Assembly: GCF_025399895.1 (NCBI RefSeq)
Contig: NZ_JAODUA010000002.1
Span: 62,001 to 126,000, forward strand
Length of the DNA stretch: 64,000 nt
Source: Streptomyces sp. ASQP_92
GTDB lineage: Bacteria > Actinomycetota > Actinomycetes > Streptomycetales > Streptomycetaceae
Direction of reading: 5' to 3'
The stretch's first letter is position 1; every line of letters begins with the position of its first letter. This document shows positions 1-8,500 of the stretch, piece by piece. A program made the position numbers and the translations under genes. The notes below the pieces were generated by a model. It was not told where the DNA came from, made no database searches, and saw only the letters and a program-made list of their open reading frames with translations.

Positions 1-163
1 CGAGGCCGCCCGTGGCGACCACGACCGCCCCGAGGACCACCACGGCCACCGTCTGCGAGGCGACCACCACGGTCAGGGCGGGCATGCGCCGGGTGAGCAG
101 TCCGCCCCCGAAGTCGGCCAGCCCCCACAGGAGGCTGGTGGCCAGGGCGAACAGTGCTGTCAT
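1..163 (-). CDS. EamA/DMT-family transporter, N-terminal part (runs off the left edge)
   Basis: Only the first 54 codons are in the window. The ATG is the reverse complement of positions 161-163. The peptide begins MTALFALATSLLWGLADFGG and is followed by a second hydrophobic stretch rich in Val and Ala after RRMPAL. Two membrane segments, with the W-G-x-x-D/N-F motif near the start of helix 1, are typical of ten-helix EamA/DMT exporters of metabolites. It is divergent from the XRE-cupin gene at 301, with an operator-like palindrome cluster between them, so the regulator probably controls it. The substrate cannot be read from this fragment. Confidence 0.8.
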   Translation of the reverse strand, partial: MTALFALATSLLWGLADFGGGLLTRRMPALTVVVASQTVAVVVLGAVVVATGGL

Positions 164-201
164 GGGGGGCCTCGCAGTACAGTGCGGTGACACGGGAGAT
201 C

Positions 202-234
202 AGTGGAGTGCACTCCACGGTAGTGCACTCCACT
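202..234. promoter_or_regulatory. Palindromic operator cluster between the transporter and XRE-cupin genes
   Basis: Positions 202-214 (AGTGGAGTGCACT) and 222-234 (AGTGCACTCCACT) are a perfect 13-base inverted repeat. Inside it lies a perfect 16-base palindrome, GTGGAGTGCACTCCAC, at 203-218, and a second GTGCAC core at 224-229. The cluster sits midway between two divergent starts (163 and 301). This is the expected place for autoregulation by the XRE-cupin protein with co-control of the EamA gene. The regulator assignment is inference. Confidence 0.6.
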
Positions 235-300
235 GGACTCTGTCATCGAAAATATTTGACGCCCTCTCTCTGTGGAGGGGGCCCTCCTCATGGACGGAAT

Positions 301-873
301 GTGTCGGACCTAGAACTGCTGACCCAGTCACTGGCCCGCAACGTCAAGCGCTGGCGCACCGAGCGGGGCTTCACCCTCGACGCGCTCGCGACGCGCGCCG
401 GGGTCAGTCGCGGCATGCTCATCCAGATCGAGCAGGCCCGGACCAATCCCAGCGTGGGCACCGTGGTGAAGATCGGAGACGCGCTGGGCGTCAGCATCAC
501 CACGCTGCTCGACTACGAGAGCGGCCCCAAGGTGCGCATCGTCCCGCCCGAGCAGGCCGTCCGGCTGTGGTCCACCGAGCGGGGGAGCTCCAGCACGCTG
601 CTCGCCGGCACCGAGGCGCCCGGTCCGCTGGAGATGTGGCGCTGGCACCTGATGCCGGGCGACGGCAGCTCCTCGGATCCGCACCCCGCGGGCACCGTCG
701 AGCTGATCCACGTCACCGAAGGCACCCTCACCCTCGGCGTGGACGGCGTCGACCACCCGGTTCCGGCGGGGCATTCGGCGGCCTTCGAGGCCAACGCCGC
801 GCACACGTACCGCAACGAGGGCTCCGAGCCGGTCGTCATGACGATGGCGATCTCCGTCCCGTTCGAACGCTGA
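301..873 (+). CDS. XRE-family transcriptional regulator with C-terminal cupin domain
   Basis: This 190-residue protein has an N-terminal helix-turn-helix of the XRE/HipB type (about residues 10-65, with TLDALATRAGVSRGMLIQIE). A cupin_2 barrel follows (about residues 100-185, with WRWHLMPGDGSSSDPHPAGT and G-H-S-A-A-F). Proteins of this layout usually sense a small ligand in the cupin and repress a neighbouring transporter or catabolic gene. I chose the GTG at 301, which gives the usual start just before the helix-turn-helix; in-frame codons further upstream run through the palindrome cluster at 202-234. The ligand is unknown. Confidence 0.85.
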   Translation: MSDLELLTQSLARNVKRWRTERGFTLDALATRAGVSRGMLIQIEQARTNPSVGTVVKIGDALGVSITTLLDYESGPKVRIVPPEQAVRLWSTERGSSSTLLAGTEAPGPLEMWRWHLMPGDGSSSDPHPAGTVELIHVTEGTLTLGVDGVDHPVPAGHSAAFEANAAHTYRNEGSEPVVMTMAISVPFER

Positions 874-1399
874 GATGCCAACGGCCGGGCGCCCGGCGCC
901 CTGTTAGCGTGGAACGCGCGCGCCCGCGCGTGCGGGGGAGTGGTGGGGCGGGAGGGGCGTGAGGCGTCGTGCCCACGGATGAACCGGTGTGTACTCCTTG
1001 GCGCGCACTCCGACCGGTTCCTCTACACGTTCTGGACGATTTTGGCCTTGTATCTGGTAATGGGGGCCGCCACGGGTGGAGGCTGACTATCGTCACTCTC
1101 GCGCCTGCGGGAGCGACGGAAGCGCGGTTCTTCGCGGACGAAACCACTCGTGCGGGTGGTTTCGGCGTCATCGCCGAACCTGGGGACGGGGCACGGCAGT
1201 TGTGGTGTCCCGGGGAGGCGGCAGTGGTCGGACCGGTCGCATGGCGTCGAAGCGCCCAGGGGCACGGCGTGCGGCCGCGAGTGGCTCGACGCACGCAACA
1301 GCCCATGCACTGATCCACCTGATCTACGAGCCGTGTTCCGCACAGCGATCCCCCAGACCCTGCTGCGAAGACGGCGCTTCGACACCGAAAGGCGCTCAC
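874..1399. other. Long intergenic leader before fxsA
   Basis: No credible gene fills these 526 bases; the open frames here show no recognisable protein. It does contain a hairpin with a 9-base perfect stem, CGAAACCAC (1139-1147) against GTGGTTTCG (1156-1164), with an 8-base loop and no T tract. The hairpin could be an operator or an RNA leader element for the Fxs locus. No clear -35/-10 pair was identified. Confidence 0.4.
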
Positions 1400-1591
1400 G
1401 TGGAAGCTCTCGTCTCGGCGGCCGTACGGCCCGGCCCCGCCACCCACCGGTCGGCCGACCGGGGACTGCCGCTGGCCCGGCGGGCCGCGGCGCAGCACGC
1501 CGGGCGGGCTCCGGCGAATCTGGCCCGGGTGATCGCGGCCTGTGGCGCCCCACACGTCCCCGCCGCCTCCGCGTTCCAGTCGGCGCTCTGA
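1400..1591 (+). CDS. fxsA: FxSxx-COOH precursor peptide (63 residues, RiPP core at C-terminus)
   Basis: A short GTG-initiated gene starts 7 bases after a GAAAGG ribosome site (1387-1392). Its product begins VEALVSAAVRPG and ends SAFQSAL-COOH, so the last five residues are F-Q-S-A-L. This matches the defining FxSxx carboxy terminus of the Fxs peptides, which are about 60 residues long. It stops 20 bases before fxsB. FxsB-type radical SAM enzymes link the Phe ring to the Ser beta-carbon of the F-x-S motif, which here would be Phe59 and Ser61. The leader region (Arg/Ala rich) has no cysteine apart from one at the R-V-I-A-A-C segment. It is easily missed because longer open frames overlap it. Confidence 0.8.
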   Translation: MEALVSAAVRPGPATHRSADRGLPLARRAAAQHAGRAPANLARVIAACGAPHVPAASAFQSAL

Positions 1592-1611
1592 CGGGCGGAA
1601 CGACTCCACCC

Positions 1612-4038
1612 ATGGACCAGACGCTTTCGCCCGCCCTGTCGCAGTTCGTGCTGAAGGTACACAGCCGCTGCGATCTGGCGTGCGACCACTGTTACGTCTA
1701 CGAGCACGCGGACACGAGCTGGCGGGGAAAGCCCCGGGCCGTGTCGCCGGAGATCCTCGCCCAGGTGGCGAACCGTATCGCCGAGCACGCCCGCAGCCAT
1801 CGACTCCCCACCGTCCACGTCGTCCTGCACGGCGGAGAGCCCCTGCTCGCCGGCCCCGACCGGCTGCGCACCGCCGCCGACGAACTGCGCCGGGCCCTGC
1901 GAGGTGTGAGCGCCCTCGATCTGCGCATGCACACCAACGGCGTGCTCCTCGACGAGGAGTTCTGCGAACTCTTCCTCGAACTCGGCATCAAGGTGGGGGT
2001 GTCCCTGGACGGCGACAAGGTCTCCAACGACCGCCACCGGCGCTACGCCGACGGCCGCAGCAGCCACGCCAAGGTCATCCGGGCGATCGAGCTCCTCAAC
2101 CGCCCCCGCTACCGGCCCCTGTTCGCCGGACTGCTCTGCACCATCGACGTCGAGAACGACCCGGTCGCCGTGTACGACGCCCTGCTCGAACTCGCGCCCC
2201 CGCGCATCGACTTCCTTCTGCCGCACGCCACTTGGGACACCCCGCCCCCGCGTCCCGGCGGCGCGCCCACGCCGTACGCGGACTGGCTCGACGCGATCTA
2301 CCGGCGCTGGGACGCGGCGGGCCGGCCCGTGCCGGTCCGCATCTTCGACTCCGTCCTGCGCACCCTGCGGGGCGAGAGCAGCCTGACCGAGTCGCTCGGG
2401 CTCGCGCCCGCCGACCTCGTCGTGATCGAGACCGACGGCACCTTCGAGCAGGCCGACAGCCTCAAGACCTCGTACGACGGCGCCCCGGCCACCGGCATGG
2501 ACGTCTTCCGGCACTCGCTCGACGACGTCCTCGCGCACCCCGGCATGCTCGCCCGCCAGCAGGGCGCCGAGCAGCTCTGCGCACAGTGCAGGGCCTGCCC
2601 GGTCGTCGAGTCCTGCGGCGGAGGCCTCTACGCCCACCGCTACCGGACCGGAACCGATTTCGACAACCCGTCGGTGTTCTGCCCCGATTTGATGGCTCTG
2701 GTCACCACCATCAGGGACCGGGAGGCGGCCGTGCCCGCGCCGGCCCCCGTTGCCGCCCAACTCCCGCTGGAACAGGGGGACTTCGAAACACTCGCGGCCG
2801 GCTTCGGCGGGGTGGACACCGTCGGGCGCCTCGCGGCCGCCCAACTCGACATCAACCAGGAACTGCTCGCCGCCGTCAGCGCGCAGCGCATCGCGCTCTC
2901 GGACCGCGAGGGCGCCGAGGCCTGGGAAGCCCTCACCGACTTGGACGCCGAGGTCCCCGATGAACTCGCCGGCGTACTCGCCCACCCCTACACCAGGCCC
3001 TGGGCGCTCGGCGTGCTCGGGGGCCGGGAGGCCCCCGCGGGCGGCCTCGCCGAAATCGCGGCCACCACCGCCCTGCGCGCCCGGCTCGACCGGACCGTCA
3101 CGGTGCCGCTGCGCGGCACGACCCTGCGCCTGCCCGGCTTCGGCACCGTGCGGCTCGACGTCGCGGCCACCCACGCCGAAGTGACGGCGGGCGCCGACGG
3201 GTTCACCGTGCGCGCCGGTGCGCGCCGGATCGACATCGGCTGGCACGAGGGCATGGACGGGCTCACCCCGCACTGGCGGCCCGTGCGCCTCTTCGAGGGC
3301 GAGGGCTGGAACGTCGCGATCGAGGACACCGACCCGCTGCGGGACCGCCACGAGTGGCCCGTCGCCGATCGCCTCCCGGCCGGCGAGGCCAAGCTGTGGT
3401 CCGAGGACCTCACCGGAGCCTGGTCCCTGATCCGGCGCGAACTGCCCGCCTACGCCGACGGCGTGGCGGCGGGGCTGCGGGTGATCACCCCCCTGAACGC
3501 GCCGGACGGCAGCGATGTCAGCGCCGCCTGCAAGGACGCCTGGGGGGCGATCGGGGTGGCCCGGCCGGCCTCCCCCGAACAGCTCGCCCTGCTGATCGTC
3601 CACGAGTTCCAGCACGTGAAGCTCGCCGCCGTCCTCGACGCGGTCGACCTGTACGACACGGCCGACCACGACCGCTACTACGCCCCCTGGCGCGAGGACC
3701 CCCGCCCGATCGGCGGCCTGCTCCAGGGAACGTACGCCCACATCGCGGTGACCGACTTCTGGCGGGTGCGCCGCGAGACGGCTCCGCTGGCCACCGAACG
3801 CGGCGCCGCCGAGGCCGAGTTCGCTCGCTGGCGGCAGCAGACGGCGCGGGCCGTGGAGGTGCTGCTCGGCTCGGGCTCCCTCACCGACCTGGGAGAACGC
3901 TTCGTCGGGCGCATGGGCGAGACGGTGGCCGGCTGGCGGGACGAGGCGGTCTCACCCGCCGCGCTCGGCGCCGCGGAGGAGTCCGCCCGTCGCCACCGGG
4001 CCGCCTGGGAGGCCCGTACCGAAGGCGGAACCCGCTGA
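1612..4038 (+). CDS. fxsB: FxsB: radical SAM/SPASM cyclophane-forming maturase fused to an HExxH domain
   Basis: This 808-residue enzyme has an N-terminal radical SAM domain with the [4Fe-4S] motif C20-x3-C24-x2-C27 and a G-G-E motif near residue 80. A SPASM region follows with Cys at about 323, 326, 329, 335 and 357 for auxiliary clusters. The C-terminal half carries HEFQH at residues 664-668, the metal-binding HExxH motif of the domain often fused to FxsB. The family forms three-residue cyclophanes on F-x-S motifs (established for FxsB maturases). The HExxH domain may add a second change or cut the peptide, which is not known for this protein. The ATG at 1612 follows GGGCGGAA. The in-frame extension upstream overlaps fxsA and lacks family similarity. 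Confidence 0.9.
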   Translation: MDQTLSPALSQFVLKVHSRCDLACDHCYVYEHADTSWRGKPRAVSPEILAQVANRIAEHARSHRLPTVHVVLHGGEPLLAGPDRLRTAADELRRALRGVSALDLRMHTNGVLLDEEFCELFLELGIKVGVSLDGDKVSNDRHRRYADGRSSHAKVIRAIELLNRPRYRPLFAGLLCTIDVENDPVAVYDALLELAPPRIDFLLPHATWDTPPPRPGGAPTPYADWLDAIYRRWDAAGRPVPVRIFDSVLRTLRGESSLTESLGLAPADLVVIETDGTFEQADSLKTSYDGAPATGMDVFRHSLDDVLAHPGMLARQQGAEQLCAQCRACPVVESCGGGLYAHRYRTGTDFDNPSVFCPDLMALVTTIRDREAAVPAPAPVAAQLPLEQGDFETLAAGFGGVDTVGRLAAAQLDINQELLAAVSAQRIALSDREGAEAWEALTDLDAEVPDELAGVLAHPYTRPWALGVLGGREAPAGGLAEIAATTALRARLDRTVTVPLRGTTLRLPGFGTVRLDVAATHAEVTAGADGFTVRAGARRIDIGWHEGMDGLTPHWRPVRLFEGEGWNVAIEDTDPLRDRHEWPVADRLPAGEAKLWSEDLTGAWSLIRRELPAYADGVAAGLRVITPLNAPDGSDVSAACKDAWGAIGVARPASPEQLALLIVHEFQHVKLAAVLDAVDLYDTADHDRYYAPWREDPRPIGGLLQGTYAHIAVTDFWRVRRETAPLATERGAAEAEFARWRQQTARAVEVLLGSGSLTDLGERFVGRMGETVAGWRDEAVSPAALGAAEESARRHRAAWEARTEGGTR

Positions 4039-4078
4039 ATTCATCAGCGAATTGAGCGAATTCTCCCCCCATTTGATT

Positions 4079-4141
4079 GATCCACTCCCGGAGCGCCGCA
4101 TGATTTCGGTCATGATCTGATCGAAAATCCGGGAGTGGATC
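4079..4141. promoter_or_regulatory. 14-base perfect inverted repeat between fxsB and fxsC
   Basis: GATCCACTCCCGGA (4079-4092) is exactly complementary to TCCGGGAGTGGATC (4128-4141) across a 35-base loop. The loop itself holds two CATGAT copies. No T tract follows. It could end or attenuate transcription after fxsB, or be a protein-binding site ahead of fxsC. The fxsC start lies 85 bases downstream. Confidence 0.5.
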
Positions 4142-4225
4142 TCCCCATGGGTTTGTTCGTTCTGTTCCGCCGGAGAATCTTCCGTTCCTACACTGAGGTC
4201 CCATCCACTTGGACCGGGGGAGACA

Positions 4226-5575
4226 GTGGTGCAGGGATCAGTGGGGGCCGGGGGAGACGAGCAGAAGCCCTATTTCTTCCTCAGCTACGCGCACACGCCG
4301 AAGAGCGACCCCAAGGACAAGGACCCGAACCTCTGGGTCCAGCGTTTCTTCCGGGACCTCTGCGCCCATGTGATGCAGTTGACGCCCCTCCCGGCCGGCA
4401 GCGCCGGCTTCATGGATCAGCAGATGCAGCCCGGGGAGGGGTGGCAGGAACGGCTCTCGGAGGCGCTCGCCTTCTGCAAGGTGTTCGTACCGCTCTATTC
4501 GCCGCGCTATTTCCTCAGCGAACAGTGCGGCCGGGAGTGGTTCGCCTTCTCCAGCCGGGCCGCCGCGCAAAACACCCGTAACAGCAGCAACAACAGCAAC
4601 CCCGTCACCGGAATAGTGCCGGCCCTGTGGGTGCCCGTGCCCACCCGGCAGCTCCCGCAGCCCGCGGAACGCCTCCAGTTCAACCACGCCACGTTCGGCG
4701 ACGAGTACGCCGACGAGGGCTTCTACGGGCTCATCAAACTCAACTACCTGCGCGACCAGTACGAACGCGCCGTCTACCGGCTGGCCAAACGCATCGTCAA
4801 CGTGGCCCAGCAGACCCAACTGGAACCCGGCGACCCCCACCAGGACTACGCCAAGGTGCCGCCCGCCTTCGGTCCGGCCGGGGGGCCCGCCCGGGAAATG
4901 GAGGTCGCCGTCCTCGCCTGCTCGCGCTCCAGCCTCCCCACCGGACGCAGCCCGGACTGCTACGGAACCGAGGCCCTGGACTGGAACCCGTACCATCCGG
5001 CTTCCTCCAGACCGCTCGCCGACCACACCGTCGACGTCGTACGCAATCTGAACTACACCGTGCACCTCAGCGACTTCGAGGCCGAGCCCCAGCGGCTCCT
5101 CGCCTCCGGACCGCCCGGGCCCGGTCTGCTGCTGCTCGACCGCTGGGCGCTGGACGCCCGGCGCCGCCGCGAACTGCTCGACCAGTTGGGCGCCACCCGC
5201 CGACCTTGGATCAGTGTCATGATCCCCGGAAATGTGGCGGACCCCGAAACCCGGGAGCGCGACGAGGAGCTGTCGCTGGGCACCGACGCCGCGCTCTCCA
5301 CCCGGGTCAACGAGAGCGACGGACACCGCACACCCAGCGGCGGACTGCCCACCCTCGAAGCCTTCAGCAAGGCGATCCCGGGAGCCGTGAAGGCGGCGGT
5401 ACGCCACTACGAGGCTCACGCGCCGACCTACCCACCGCCCGGAAGCGGCGGCCGGATGCCCCGGGTGCTCCCCGGCGGCATCGGCTACGGCGCACCGGGC
5501 CCCAGCGCCCGCGGTCGCGGTACTGACCAGGAGAAGAACCACGGTGATAAGGCGGAGGGCTCATCAGATGACTGA
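4226..5575 (+). CDS. fxsC: FxsC: TIR-like protein of the FxSxx-COOH system
   Basis: This 449-residue protein begins with a TIR-like domain (about residues 12-180). Visible features are PYFFLSYAHT, F-M-D-Q-Q-M-Q-P-G-E-G-W, then VFVPLYSPRYFLSEQCGREW. The S-x-x-C-x-x-E arrangement resembles the catalytic-glutamate helix of TIR domains. The C-terminal half (from about residue 225) contains a second alpha/beta segment with VAVLACSRSSLP and LLLLDRWALD and ends in a Gly/Pro-rich tail. The start may be the GTG at 4226 or 4229, after GGGGGAG. Its last codons overlap the fxsT start by 8 bases (ATGACTGA), which implies translational coupling. Whether it cleaves NAD is untested. Confidence 0.88.
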   Translation: MVQGSVGAGGDEQKPYFFLSYAHTPKSDPKDKDPNLWVQRFFRDLCAHVMQLTPLPAGSAGFMDQQMQPGEGWQERLSEALAFCKVFVPLYSPRYFLSEQCGREWFAFSSRAAAQNTRNSSNNSNPVTGIVPALWVPVPTRQLPQPAERLQFNHATFGDEYADEGFYGLIKLNYLRDQYERAVYRLAKRIVNVAQQTQLEPGDPHQDYAKVPPAFGPAGGPAREMEVAVLACSRSSLPTGRSPDCYGTEALDWNPYHPASSRPLADHTVDVVRNLNYTVHLSDFEAEPQRLLASGPPGPGLLLLDRWALDARRRRELLDQLGATRRPWISVMIPGNVADPETRERDEELSLGTDAALSTRVNESDGHRTPSGGLPTLEAFSKAIPGAVKAAVRHYEAHAPTYPPPGSGGRMPRVLPGGIGYGAPGPSARGRGTDQEKNHGDKAEGSSDD

Positions 5576-8500
5576 GAACCGCAACGGGACCGTCGTCACG
5601 TTCTACTCGTACAAGGGCGGCACCGGACGGACCATGGCGCTGGCCAACTGCGCCTGGATCCTGGCGGCCAACGGGTACCGGGTGCTGGCGGTCGACTGGG
5701 ACCTGGAGGCGCCAGGTCTGCACCGGTTCTTCCACCCCTTCCTCGACCTCGCCGACCTGGAGGCGACCCCGGGCCTGATCAACCTGATCACCGACTACCA
5801 GGACGAGGCCCGGCGACCGGCCGACCGCGACCCCGACTGGCACCGCGAATACGCCCGGGTCCGCCCCCACGCCACCTCCCTCAACTGGAACTTCCCCCAG
5901 GGTGGCAGCCTGGACTTCCTCTCGGCCGGACGGCGCAACCGCGACTACCCCTCCATCGTCGGCAAGATGGACTGGGACGACTTCCACGAACGGTTCGGCG
6001 GCGGTCAGTTCTTCGACGCCATGCGCGACGACATGCAGCGCCATTACGACTACACCCTCATCGACAGCCGCACCGGCCTGAGCGACATCGCCGACATCTG
6101 CACCGTCCAGATGCCCGAAGTCCTCGTCGTCTGCTTCACGTTGAGCGACCAGAGCATCGACGGCGCTTCCGCGGTGGCCCGCGACATCGAGGAGCGCTAC
6201 CACGAGCGGCGCATCCGCATCCTGCCCGTCCCGATGCGCATCGACGACGGCGAGAAGGAGAAGGCGGACGCCGGCCGGGCCCTGGCCCGCGAGAGCTTCC
6301 CCGGCTTCCCCAGCGGACTGAGCCCCGAGGAACTCGGCAACTACTGGGGCACGGTGGAGGTCCCGTACCGCCCCTTCTACGCGTACGAGGAGATCCTGGC
6401 CACCTTCGGCGACGCGCCCAACGTCAGCAGCTCCATGCTCAGCGCCTGCGAACGCCTCACCTCCGTCCTCACCGGCGGCCTGGTGAACTCGCTGCCGCCC
6501 ATCGACGAGGCCGACCGCCTCACCCATGTCGCCGCCTACACCCGGCGCCGGCCCATGCCGCCGTCGAACCTGGTGCTCACCCATGTCGCCGAGGACCAGA
6601 TGTGGGCCGACTGGCTGGTGTACGTCCTCACCGCGGCCGGTTTCCACGTCGTGCCGGTCGACGTCCGCGCCCCCCGGTCGAGCGCCACCGAGGCCGAGTT
6701 CACCTCCGGCGCCGGCTACCGGGTGATACCGGTCGTCTCCCAGGCCTACCTCAACTCCGAGCGGGCCAGGAGCTCCTGGGAGTCCGGGACCGGACTCGAC
6801 ATCTCCGGCGGCCGGCGCCACATCCTGCCGGTGCGCGTCGGCGACGTACGGCTCAGCCCGCCGCTCAGCAGCCGGGGCGTCATCGACCTCGTACGGCTCG
6901 ACGAAGGGGATGCCGCGGCCGCCGTGCTCAGCGCGCTGGACCGGTCCGAGGCCGTCGCCGCCCTGGCGTCCGGGCCTCCCGGACCGCGCTATCCGGGCAG
7001 TGTGCCCAAGGTCTGGAACGTACGGCCCCGGCACGCCTGGTTCACCGGACGCACCTCCGTCCTGGAGCGGCTGCGGGACCAACTGCGCGGCGACAGCCGC
7101 TCCGCCCAGCGCTTCCCGCAGGTCCTCTACGGCCTCGGCGGCGTCGGCAAGACCCAGGTCGCGCGGGAGTACGCCCACCGTTTCCGCGCGGACTACGACC
7201 TGGTGTGGTGGATCGAGGCCGAGCAGCCCGACCGCGTGGTGTCCTCGCTCGCCGAGCTGGCCGCCGAGATGGATCTCAGGGCCGGCGACGTGGTGGCCGA
7301 GGCCGCGACCGCCGCCCTCCAGGCGCTGCGGCGCGGCGCGCCGTACTCGCGCTGGCTGCTGATCTTCGACAACGTCGAGGACCTCGACCGGGCGCTGAAG
7401 CTGCTCCCCGAGGACATGGAGCCCATCCCCGGCGAGACCTACGGCCACATCCTGGCGACCTGCCGCAACAAGCCCGCCTCCACCCAGGTGGAGGCCATCG
7501 AGGTCGAGGTCTTCACCCGGGCCGAGAGCATCGAGCACCTGTGCCGCCGGGTCACCAAACTCCCGACCGCCGACGCCGACCGGGTCGCCGACGCGGTCGG
7601 CGACCTGCCGCTCGCGGTCGAGGTGGCGGCCGCCTGGCTGGCCGAGACGGCGACCCCCGTCGACGCCTATGTGGAACAGCTCAGGGAGCAGAGCACCAAG
7701 GTCCTCTCGCTCGGCAAGCCCGAGGACTACTCGGAGCAGATCGGCGCGACCTGGAACATCTCGATCAGCCGGCTGCGCGATGAATCCAAGGCCGCGGTAC
7801 GCCTGTTGGAGCTCTGCTCGTTCTTCTCCGCCGAACCGATCTCGATGCGGCTCATCGGCAGCGACTCGATGTTCGAGTCCCTCCTGCCGTACGACCCCGA
7901 CCTGCGGGAGCGGTACATGCTGGGCAAGGTCATCCAGACCCTGAACCGGTTCGCGCTCGCCAAGGTCGACCCCGCCGACAGCAGCATCCAGGTCCACCGC
8001 CTGGTGCAGGCCGCCGTGCGGGCGGGCCTGAGCGACGAGGAGGTCGACACCGCCAAGCACGAGGTGCACCGCATCCTCGCCGAGGCCCGGCCCGTCGAGG
8101 GCGTCGACCGCGACAACCCGGTCAACGACCCCAAGAGCTGGCCCAGTTTCGAACTGATCTGGCCGCACCTGAGCGCCTCCGGCATCGCCGACTGCGACGA
8201 GGAGAAGGTCCGCCAGCTCATGGTCGACCGCATCCGCTATCTGCTCAAGCGCGGCGAGCTGGAGAGCGCCCGGGTGCTCGGCACCCAGCTCAACAAGGTC
8301 TGGACGCGCGAACTCGGCGAGAACGACCTCCAGACCCTCAACATCCGCTTCGAACTGGCCAACGCGCTGCGCGCCCAGGGCAAGTACCAGGAGGCCCGGG
8401 CGATGGACGAGGACACCCTCGCCCGCCAGATCAGCGTCCTGCGCAAGGACCACCCGGGCGACGACCACCCCAGCATCCTCATCACCACCGGCAGCCTCGC

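Noticed and set aside
1150..1611. Upstream extension of fxsB to position 1150
   Set aside because: It overlaps the fxsA gene and adds Arg/Gly-rich sequence unlike FxsB. The ATG at 1612 has a good ribosome site.
4079..4141. Calling the fxsB-fxsC inverted repeat a terminator
   Set aside because: The loop is 35 bases and no T tract follows, so terminator and operator roles cannot be separated. It was listed as regulatory only.
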